DNA from: Candidatus Poribacteria bacterium
Lineage (GTDB): Bacteria; Poribacteria; WGA-4E; GCA-2687025
Length of the DNA stretch: 6,990 nt
Assembly (NCBI GenBank): GCA_002687025.1
Contig: NYZG01000230.1
Span: 1-6,990 of the forward strand
Direction of reading: 5' to 3'
Shown here piece after piece: positions 1-5,458 of the stretch; the stretch's first letter is position 1, and the number at the start of each line of letters is the position of its first letter. Both the position numbers and the translations under genes were made by a program. Under the pieces are notes generated by a model. It was not told the DNA's origin and did no database searches. It saw nothing but the letters and a program-made list of their open reading frames with translations.

Positions 1-928
1 CTGGGATCGGGGCCGACTTGTTGATTAGGTAGGACGCGTGGTAGTCGAGGGCGTAGTCGAATATGTGCCGGATATCCCAGTCTTCCGCGGCCCACTTCCG
101 CATGTCCCAGCACGTCTCGAACGCCACCGGCCCACGGCGCCATGCCTCCTCGGCGTTCGTCTCGCGGATGCGGATGGGATACATGCCCTCCATGTGGTTC
201 CAGTCGTCCGAGAACCCGCCCATGTCCCCGAGGCAGTCGGCCCGCCACCCACAGCTGGCCGACGTGGCCTGAACCATGCCGTCCGCGTCGCCGATCAGCA
301 TCACCTTTGGCGTCGTCGGGAACGCCGCGATGTACGTGTCGATGATGGTCCGTCGCGTTTCCGCCGACGGGACATCGAGGCCCGTCCCACTCATGTGCCA
401 CTCGCCCCAGAGCCCGACAGTTCCCATGTCGACGAGATCCAAGTCGGGATGGCCGTCGTATCGCCGCCCGAGTTCGCGTATGAGGCGGAAGTGCCTGTCC
501 TGGAACAGTTCCGAGTCCATGTCCGGCGTCCAGCGCACCGGGCCGCGGTCGCCGTACATGAACTCCCACCCGGGACAGCCTAGCGCGCGCAGCCAGTCGG
601 GGACGTGCATCGCGTCGCGGTCTGTGCCGACGCACATGACGCGGAACGCGAGCTTCTGCCCCGCGTTCCGCGCGCGTTCGAGCAGTTCGTCGAATTGGGC
701 GAAGTCGATCTCGCCATCGGTGGGTTCGATGTCGCGCCAGTACAGGCGGAAGTAGGCCGAGCCACTTGGCAGGTCGCCGAGGTTCGGGTCGTCGTCGGCG
801 AACCTGTGGAACGTCTGCCAGCCCATGCCCGGACTTGCGAGCAGTTCGTCCGTCTCCGTAGGCGTAACGTCGACGGTGTCGGTCATGCAGCAGGCGGTGA
901 GGGCGGGAAGCAGGCCTGTCGCGGTCAT
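1..928 (-). CDS. DUF4832-like / glycoside-hydrolase-like protein, C-terminus cut by window edge
   Basis: The frame opens with ATG at 926-928 and stays open to the left edge, giving 309 residues without a stop. GAGGCG at 935-940 lies 6 bases upstream. An in-frame stop at 1046-1048 with no ATG, GTG or TTG in between makes this the first possible start. The N-terminus is short and hydrophobic with a lipobox-like LTAC (residues 10-13), but has no positive n-region, so lipoprotein export is only possible. GMGWQTF (35-40 area), YFRLYWRDIEPTDGEIDF (59-76) and WGEWH (174-178) fit the TIM-barrel pattern of GH42/GH35-like and DUF4832 proteins, where a strand-end Glu acts as acid/base. E176 is the candidate acid/base, and E271 in AFETCW a candidate nucleophile. 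Expected role: carbohydrate hydrolysis, substrate unknown. A DUF4832 domain would lie beyond the edge, so the family name is a pattern-based inference. Confidence 0.8.
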   Translation of the reverse strand, partial: MTATGLLPALTACCMTDTVDVTPTETDELLASPGMGWQTFHRFADDDPNLGDLPSGSAYFRLYWRDIEPTDGEIDFAQFDELLERARNAGQKLAFRVMCVGTDRDAMHVPDWLRALGCPGWEFMYGDRGPVRWTPDMDSELFQDRHFRLIRELGRRYDGHPDLDLVDMGTVGLWGEWHMSGTGLDVPSAETRRTIIDTYIAAFPTTPKVMLIGDADGMVQATSASCGWRADCLGDMGGFSDDWNHMEGMYPIRIRETNAEEAWRRGPVAFETCWDMRKWAAEDWDIRHIFDYALDYHASYLINKSAPIP

Positions 929-1017
929 GATAGTCGCCTCGCTGTTCGGCTCGTAAGCACGGGCGCTCCTGGGACGAATGGGAATCCATGTGGGCGTGCG
1001 GAAGGCGACGGGAGAAT

Positions 1018-1037
1018 GGCCGCGACGGCCAGCGGCC
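1018..1037 (-). terminator. GC hairpin between two minus-strand genes (weak terminator candidate)
   Basis: GGCCGC (1018-1023) and GCGGCC (1032-1037) form a perfect 6 bp stem around an 8-base loop, 34 bases past the stop of the 128-residue gene. Read in the minus direction, only ATTCTC follows, so there is no real U-tract. It may slow or end transcription before the glycoside-hydrolase-like gene, or it may be chance in GC-rich DNA. An alternative pairing (TGGCC with GGCCA) overlaps it. Confidence 0.3.
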
Positions 1038-1071
1038 TTCCTCGACTAGAATGCCGCGTCGCCGGCAGCCG

Positions 1072-1458
1072 TCAGAGAAGGTCGCTATGCACGATCCGAA
1101 TGCCGCGTTCCGAGCGGGAGCCGCGTTTCCCGACTTCGGCCATCAGATTCTCGTCGGCGAGGGGAAGGCAGCGAAAGTGGAACCCGTCTCGCACCACGAT
1201 CAGCGGGGGCGAGTAGTAGTCGGCGTCCGCGGAATACGTGCACGGCTCGATCGTGGCTTGGCCGGGATTGGTGCAGCGCGACGCCGCGCGACTGCGGAGC
1301 GCGTCGACATCAAGGCCCGCATCGCCGACGACAGTCTCACGCGCCCTTTGCACGTGGCCGCAGGCCGGGCACCTCCACTCGACATCCGCCATCTGGTCGT
1401 AGACGCTCAGCGCGACTTCTTCCAGATCTTCCTCGGACACGGTGAGGGTGACGGTCAC
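1072..1458 (-). CDS. Small hypothetical protein with a CPxCGH zinc-binding motif
   Basis: This encodes 128 residues with a GTG start (1456-1458). GGGGGA at 1464-1469 precedes it and sits inside the palindrome CCCCGGGG. Codon third positions are strongly G/C, as in neighbouring real genes, which supports coding. Residues 1-28 are acidic and probably helical. C30-P-A-C33-G-H35 is a typical zinc-knuckle half, and C62, C73 and C97 could supply the other ligands. The middle has a YSADADYYSPP stretch (75-85), and the C-terminus is basic then ends HSDLL. There is no signal peptide or membrane segment, so it should be cytoplasmic. I do not recognise the family. A zinc-ribbon adaptor or a small regulatory protein are guesses only. 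It is flanked by gaps of 281 and 143 bases and probably has its own promoter. Confidence 0.7.
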   Translation of the reverse strand: MTVTLTVSEEDLEEVALSVYDQMADVEWRCPACGHVQRARETVVGDAGLDVDALRSRAASRCTNPGQATIEPCTYSADADYYSPPLIVVRDGFHFRCLPLADENLMAEVGKRGSRSERGIRIVHSDLL

Positions 1459-1739
1459 GGGTTTCCCCCGGGGAGTGCGACGGGCCCTGTGCCATGTGTG
1501 CCTACGCGATGGCGCCGGGACAACCCGGGATCACCGTGAAGACGCCCGGTCTGGGGACATGGGCGGGACCATGTGGCGGATGTGTCCCTGCCGAACGCAT
1601 CTGCGGCTCCGCCGCGCTCTCATCCCGCCCAGCGGCCCGCCTGGCGTGCCCTGCCAGCCTGGGCGTCCAGAGCGTATCGCAGCTATTCAGCTGAGTGGGG
1701 ATGTGGGCGGCTGTGCAGCAGACACGGCGCGACGGGTGG
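1459..1739. other. Intergenic gap of 281 bases, no gene recognised
   Basis: This lies between the stop of the 118-residue membrane protein and the GTG start of the 128-residue protein. Open frames on the plus strand here code for Arg/Pro/Cys-rich low-complexity peptides with no family resemblance. Short hairpins are visible (CTGGC 1641-1645 with GCCAG 1653-1657; CAGCT 1680-1684 with AGCTG 1689-1693), but their stems are only 5 bp and no U-tract follows. The promoter of the 128-residue gene should be here, yet I cannot pick a convincing -35/-10 pair. Confidence 0.5.
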
Positions 1740-2096
1740 CTAGCCGTCCGTGCCGCCGGAGCCGTGCTTCTTCTTGACCACGTCTGCCATGCTGGTGAGC
1801 CGAGCGTGCGACTCGTCCGACGTGCGACTGGCCATCCACGCCGTGCCGGCCACCTCCACCGCCAGGAACGCCACGACGAACGCCACCCAGAACTTCGGCG
1901 TCTTCATTGCCGCGCGCCTGGAGGTCAGGAAGTCCCGGTGCGTCGCCGGAGCCTCTGTGTTCGCCTGAACGGACGTTGCCTCGTCGGCGCCGTCCACCTC
2001 GGGCGCGTTGCCGAACACGAATCCGCCTAGCAATCCGGCGAGCAACGCCGGGATAACGAACATTGCCGCGGAGCTCAGTACCTTGCCGCTTCCCAT
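1740..2096 (-). CDS. Small protein with two predicted membrane segments, unknown function
   Basis: This encodes 118 residues with ATG at 2094-2096. AAGGGGG (2104-2110) ends 7 bases upstream, a good ribosome site, and the stop is TAG. Residues 10-29 are a hydrophobic, glycine-rich helix (PALLAGLLGGFVFG) that may act as membrane anchor or signal-anchor. Residues 31-68 form a polar loop, acidic first (EVDGADEA) and basic later (R60, R61, K65, K68). A second helix at 69-88 contains a charged residue, E81, in FLAVEVAGTAW. The tail is polar with KKK at 108-110. The family is not recognised. It lies 71 bases after the SDR stop on the same strand, so it may be the last gene of that operon, although a hairpin sits in the gap. 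A membrane partner for the flavoprotein is possible, but there are no haem-ligand His residues in the helices to support a quinone-anchor role. Confidence 0.72.
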   Translation of the reverse strand: MGSGKVLSSAAMFVIPALLAGLLGGFVFGNAPEVDGADEATSVQANTEAPATHRDFLTSRRAAMKTPKFWVAFVVAFLAVEVAGTAWMASRTSDESHARLTSMADVVKKKHGSGGTDG

Positions 2097-2129
2097 CTGA
2101 CGGCCCCCTTCCCGGACGTGCTGGAGCGC

Positions 2130-2151
2130 CGGCCGCGCTCAACAGCGGCCG
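2130..2151 (-). terminator. GC hairpin after the SDR gene (weak terminator candidate)
   Basis: CGGCCGC (2130-2136) and GCGGCCG (2145-2151) form a perfect 7 bp stem with loop GCTCAACA, 16 bases past the SDR stop. No U-tract follows in the minus direction, so if it works it is not a classical intrinsic terminator. It lies between the SDR gene and the ribosome site of the membrane-protein gene. Confidence 0.35.
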
Positions 2152-2167
2152 TCGACAGCACAATACG

Positions 2168-3133
2168 TCAAAGCGCCTGCCGACGCCAACCCGCCGTCGC
2201 GTCGATCCCCGCGCCGTGGTATATCGCCGGCCCCTGCAGCACCGATACGAGCCCGCGCGCGACCTCATGGCTCGGGACCATCGCGCCGTAGTGGCTCTCG
2301 GCCCGCATGATCGGAGCGTACTTCTCGCGCACGTTCACCGTCGCCGCGGTGTCCGCGATCGACACGTTGTAGCTGAACGCCATGATGTCCGGCGCGTACT
2401 CCGCGCTCAGGTTTGTGACGTACTCCATGCCCGCCGCCTTCGACGCGCAGTACGCCACGCGCCCCGGCGACGGCGTTCCCGTCCCCGATATTGAGCCGAT
2501 GTACGCCACCTTCAGAGCGGGGCCGTCCGTCTCGGCGCCGCCCTCCAGGACGCGCGGCGCGATCACCCGCATGAGTTCGACCAGAGCGTAGTAGTTCCCA
2601 CGCATGCAGTACTCGAGGTCGTCGAGGGTCACTTCGTCAAGACGGTCCTTCCGCACCTGCGCCGACGGGGCGTAGATGACGGCGCGCAGGCGCGGATGCG
2701 TTTCCATCAGCCGTTCGGCGAATTCCCCAACGCTCGCGATGTCCGTCACGTCCAGCGGGAGCATCCGCGATTCCCCGCGCCCAAGGCCTCCGCGCAGCGC
2801 GAGCTCCAATTGCCGAGCCGGCCCCGCGCTCGAAGCGTAAGTACCGACGACGTCCCAGCCGCAGCGTCCCATCAGCAGCGCCGCCATCCGGCCGATGCCG
2901 AACCCGTATTCCTCCGCGAGTTCCGTCTCGTCGGGCTCCGCCGCGCCGAGGTCGGCGAGGACGGCATCCGGCAGGCGCTTGGCGGCGGCGCCGACGATGA
3001 GAGTCGTGCCGTGCTCCCCGGGCGTCGGGGGTCCATCGAACAGCTCCGGGTACCTCACGCACTCGGCCATGCCCTGAGCCGCCCGCCGTCGTGCGAAATC
3101 GGTCACCTCATCGTCGCCGATCGGCTCGAACAT
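2168..3133 (-). CDS. Short-chain dehydrogenase/reductase (SDR) with split glycine-rich motif
   Basis: This encodes 321 residues, longer than the usual ~250 of classical SDRs. The ATG is at 3131-3133. GAAAGG (3142-3147) overlaps the stop of the upstream flavoprotein gene, which suggests coupled translation. After a 40-residue N-terminal extension, strand TTLIVGAA (43-50) starts the Rossmann fold. The canonical TGxxxGIG is interrupted: GFGIGRMAA appears only at 77-85, after an extra ~26 residues rich in Leu, Ala, Asp and Glu. LDVTD (127-131) fits the adenine-ring contact. YAPSAQ (154-159) replaces the NNAG motif. N180, S214 or S216, Y228 and K232 (YCASK) make up the Asn-Ser-Tyr-Lys catalytic set. 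The enzyme should be a soluble NAD(P)-dependent oxidoreductase of an alcohol or carbonyl; the substrate is unknown. The tight operon with the flavoprotein suggests consecutive redox steps. SDR assignment is firm; specificity is not readable. Confidence 0.92.
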   Translation of the reverse strand: MFEPIGDDEVTDFARRRAAQGMAECVRYPELFDGPPTPGEHGTTLIVGAAAKRLPDAVLADLGAAEPDETELAEEYGFGIGRMAALLMGRCGWDVVGTYASSAGPARQLELALRGGLGRGESRMLPLDVTDIASVGEFAERLMETHPRLRAVIYAPSAQVRKDRLDEVTLDDLEYCMRGNYYALVELMRVIAPRVLEGGAETDGPALKVAYIGSISGTGTPSPGRVAYCASKAAGMEYVTNLSAEYAPDIMAFSYNVSIADTAATVNVREKYAPIMRAESHYGAMVPSHEVARGLVSVLQGPAIYHGAGIDATAGWRRQAL

Positions 3134-3145
3134 CGCGGCGGCCTT

Positions 3146-5152
3146 TCAGTCGGGGGAGTCGGAGCCTCGTCGGGCAAACCTGTTCATCTCGCGCTCGAAT
3201 TGGAAGTCGTCCTCGGGGATGGGGCGCCGCCGCCGCGTCCGGGTGTGGAACGCGCCGTCCGGCCCGATCTCCGTGAGAAGCGCCAGGTCGCGCCACGCTT
3301 CGTCCTCGGGCTTGTACCGCCACTCCCGGCCGAGTTCGTCGAGTGCGGGAACTCCCGCGTCGTCCCGGACCAAGTACGATCCCCGACTGCCGCCCCCATG
3401 CTCGACGTAGTGGCGGATGGCGTCCAGGTACGCCGTGTGCGCAAACGCGAACTGCCGATCCGTGAACGCTGCGGGGAGGTCTGCGACGCGATCGACGCCC
3501 GTCTCCGCGAACGCGGCCAGATGAGCGTACGCTTCCGCCAGCGCCGTCGACGCATCCGCGCCCCGGATGTGCGCCGCCGCCCGCGTCATCCGCGCCTGGA
3601 TCGACTCGCGATAGGCGCCGCGATCCGCGCCGCCGCCGTTCGCCAGCAGTCGCCGAATCACCGCGAGGACGACCTCGGCCTGACGGGCGCCGTGTGGGCG
3701 GAACGCGTCGAACGACACCTCGCGCGCGTGGTAGTCGTAGGCGATGGTGTCCGCCGCCATGATCGCAAACGTCTGACCCGCGTTGAGGGCCGAGCCCCCG
3801 GGCCTGTACACGCCATGTTGACCGGCGACCTCGCCGACGGCGAACAGCCGACGCAACGTCGTGGATTCGGACCGCGCGTCGGTCTCAATGCCGCCGTTAT
3901 TGTGCTGGTTACACACGCGCACCTCGAGCGGCTCCGACGCAATGTCGATCCCGCGCCCCCGGTACAGCTCAATGGCCTGCGGGTTCATATGCCGCAGGCG
4001 CTCAATCGGCGTGGCCAGATCGACTGCTCCGGCCGCGGTCAGGTACTCAAGCGCCTCGGAGCTCAACTGCGACGGCGCATAGGCGTCCAGGTCGCCACCG
4101 GGACGCGGGTTCTCGCGGAAGTCCATGAACACGCGCCGTCCCCGCGTGACCGTCTCGATGTAGACGAGCACGTCGATGAGCGACGACCCATGGTCGCCGA
4201 TCTTCCGCGGGTCGAACGGCCATTGATAGCCCTTGAGGAAGATCGCCGTCGCGAGGCGCCCCATGGACGGGAAGAATTCGTTGAGGAATTCCCGCGCGTC
4301 AGCGCCGTCCTCGTCCGTGCTGAAGTAGCGCGGCACGACCTGCTGGTACGTCCCCGACACGTTCCACCGGAACTTCACCGATGCCAGCCCGTGCTGCGAC
4401 TCGGTAAGGTTGATCGCGCGCGCCCCCGCCTCCAACGCCACGCCGATCGAGCCGTTGTGGCACGCAGGATAGACGGAGCTCTGATACATCCCGCCCGGCC
4501 CGCCCACGGCGAACACGACGTTCTGCGCGTGGAACGCAGTCAGCCCAAAGCAGCCCGAATCGAGCGAGCGCATATCGAGCGTGAGAACGCCGATGACACG
4601 GCCGTCGTCCGTTATGAGCGACACGACCTGATGTCGGTCGAACACCGGCACGCCCAGGCGCCGCGTTTCATCGAACAGCTTCTCGACCATCGCCTTCGAC
4701 GTCAGAGGTCCGACCGAACTCCCGCGCGGGCTCGGCGAGTGGTCGGTTATGTAACCGCCATAGCCGCCGAACTCGTCGTGCGGGAACGGAACGCCCGCCT
4801 CGATGAGACCGTAGAAGGCCCGCGCGGACAAGTTCGCCTGAACCAGCGCGAGATCGCCGTCGACGGAGTGGCCGTCGTACAACTGCTGCGCCATCGCGCG
4901 CGGCGAGTCCGGCCCCACGCGCGCAACCCCCCATGTATAGAACGTCTGCTTGTCTGAGCCGGCGTTGTACGACGTGCTGTTGTGCAGCTCCTCGGTCAGC
5001 ACGGCGACCTCGCGGCCCGGCTGATCGGAGAGCGCTCGCCGCAACGTTACCGCGCACCGCAAGCCCGACGCCCCCGCCCCGACGATCACGGTGTCGAAGT
5101 CGTGGGCCGGGATGTCCAGACCGTCTATCGCGAGAGCCGCAGGTGATGCCAT
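3146..5152 (-). CDS. FAD-dependent fumarate reductase / succinate dehydrogenase flavoprotein-like oxidoreductase
   Basis: This encodes 668 residues from ATG 5150-5152. The N-terminal dinucleotide fold has VGAGASG (24-30). A substrate/FAD region contains NAGSDKQT (63-70) and VGPLTSK (147-153). VVFAVGGPGG is at 212-221. The C-terminal FAD motif runs over 418-467 with GGIETD, LFAVGEVAGQHG and YRPGGSALN, and a helical C-terminal domain follows. This order is that of the fumarate reductase/aspartate oxidase superfamily. The position where succinate dehydrogenase has its flavin-linked His (SHTxAAQGG) reads STSYNAGS, so FAD is probably non-covalent. No iron-sulfur or membrane subunit is encoded nearby, so the electron partner is unknown. 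The frame is open far upstream. A second ATG at 5200 would add 16 residues; neither has a clear ribosome site, and 5152 is preferred because it leaves a normal lead of about 20 residues before the first strand. Substrate unknown. Confidence 0.9.
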   Translation of the reverse strand: MASPAALAIDGLDIPAHDFDTVIVGAGASGLRCAVTLRRALSDQPGREVAVLTEELHNSTSYNAGSDKQTFYTWGVARVGPDSPRAMAQQLYDGHSVDGDLALVQANLSARAFYGLIEAGVPFPHDEFGGYGGYITDHSPSPRGSSVGPLTSKAMVEKLFDETRRLGVPVFDRHQVVSLITDDGRVIGVLTLDMRSLDSGCFGLTAFHAQNVVFAVGGPGGMYQSSVYPACHNGSIGVALEAGARAINLTESQHGLASVKFRWNVSGTYQQVVPRYFSTDEDGADAREFLNEFFPSMGRLATAIFLKGYQWPFDPRKIGDHGSSLIDVLVYIETVTRGRRVFMDFRENPRPGGDLDAYAPSQLSSEALEYLTAAGAVDLATPIERLRHMNPQAIELYRGRGIDIASEPLEVRVCNQHNNGGIETDARSESTTLRRLFAVGEVAGQHGVYRPGGSALNAGQTFAIMAADTIAYDYHAREVSFDAFRPHGARQAEVVLAVIRRLLANGGGADRGAYRESIQARMTRAAAHIRGADASTALAEAYAHLAAFAETGVDRVADLPAAFTDRQFAFAHTAYLDAIRHYVEHGGGSRGSYLVRDDAGVPALDELGREWRYKPEDEAWRDLALLTEIGPDGAFHTRTRRRRPIPEDDFQFEREMNRFARRGSDSPD

Positions 5153-5221
5153 TTCGCCGCGTCCCGACGGGGTTTTGCAGGAGAACGCCTCTAAGTCCAT
5201 TGAATAGACGCGCGACGTCAC

Positions 5222-5261
5222 GCTTGCGAACCCTACGGCGGCCGTGGCGCGCGCCGCAAGC
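5222..5261. repeat. 7 bp inverted repeat, possible operator pair
   Basis: GCTTGCG (5222-5228) and its exact reverse complement CGCAAGC (5255-5261) are separated by 26 bases. The arm centres are 33 bp apart, close to three helical turns. A 10 bp perfect palindrome, GGCGCGCGCC (5246-5255), lies just inside the right arm. The position is 70-109 bases upstream of the chosen flavoprotein start. The repeat is seen directly; a regulator binding it is inference. Confidence 0.35.
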
Positions 5262-5294
5262 CCGTGGAAGCCCGGCCGCGTATACTGTGCGTAT
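5258..5294. repeat. Two pairs of short direct repeats at 10 and 11 bp spacing
   Basis: AAGCCCG occurs at 5258-5264 and again at 5268-5274 (10 bp period). GCGTAT occurs at 5278-5283 and 5289-5294 (11 bp period) and spans the candidate -10 TATACT. ATAC (5282-5285) and GTAT (5291-5294) also form a short inverted repeat. Helical spacing next to a possible promoter would suit a DNA-binding regulator, but each unit is short enough to arise by chance. Confidence 0.3.
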
Positions 5295-5409
5295 GATGCG
5301 GGAAGCAGGCGGGTAGGCGTGCATGGAATCCGCGCATTCACGCGTGACAGAGCCCTCGCGGCGGCGTGTCCTGACCCGGCGCACCCCGTGCGACGGGATA
5401 CGCCGAGGC

Positions 5410-5422
5410 CCGGCTGAGCCGG
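5410..5422. promoter_or_regulatory. Small palindrome in the sulfatase leader
   Basis: CCGGC-TGA-GCCGG forms a 5 bp stem with a 3-base centre, ending 25 bases before the sulfatase ribosome site. It could be a tiny hairpin in the mRNA leader or a 13 bp operator half. GC-rich background makes chance likely. Confidence 0.2.
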
Positions 5423-5458
5423 CCACGACGCGCTGACCGCAGTGGGCGGAGGAGCCAC

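Larger units (their letters stand above)
5153..5458. promoter_or_regulatory. Divergent intergenic control region between flavoprotein and sulfatase genes
   Basis: These 306 bases hold no credible gene and must contain the promoters for both directions. TATACT at 5281-5286 is a good -10 match on the plus strand, but no good -35 lies 17 bases before it. Several short repeats cluster at 5222-5294 and a small palindrome lies at 5410-5422; they are listed separately. The plus-strand leader from TATACT to the sulfatase start would be about 165 bases. Confidence 0.6.

Noticed and set aside
38..1216. Overlapping plus-strand frames at 38-583, 276-755 and 605-1216
   Set aside because: They are antisense to the glycoside-hydrolase-like and zinc-protein genes and code for low-complexity Arg/Pro/Ser-rich peptides. 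The minus-strand product has clear family-like motifs.
1442..1777. Plus-strand frame of 111 residues over the gap
   Set aside because: It overlaps the start of the 128-residue gene and the end of the membrane-protein gene, has no good ribosome site, and is Arg/Pro/Cys-rich without a recognisable fold.
1687..2268. Minus-strand frame of 193 residues
   Set aside because: It covers the 118-residue membrane gene and the SDR tail in another frame and reads as Arg/Gly-rich. The 118-residue frame has a proper ribosome site and clear hydrophobic segments.
2696..4957. Plus-strand open frame of 753 codons
   Set aside because: It lies antisense to the well-supported flavoprotein and SDR genes. Its translation is Arg/His/Val-rich with no recognisable motif, as expected from high-GC antisense frames.
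5317..5343. GCGTG ... CACGC with GAAT ... ATTC as a nested inverted repeat
   Set aside because: The arms are short and out of register, needing a bulge of about five bases. I judge it chance.
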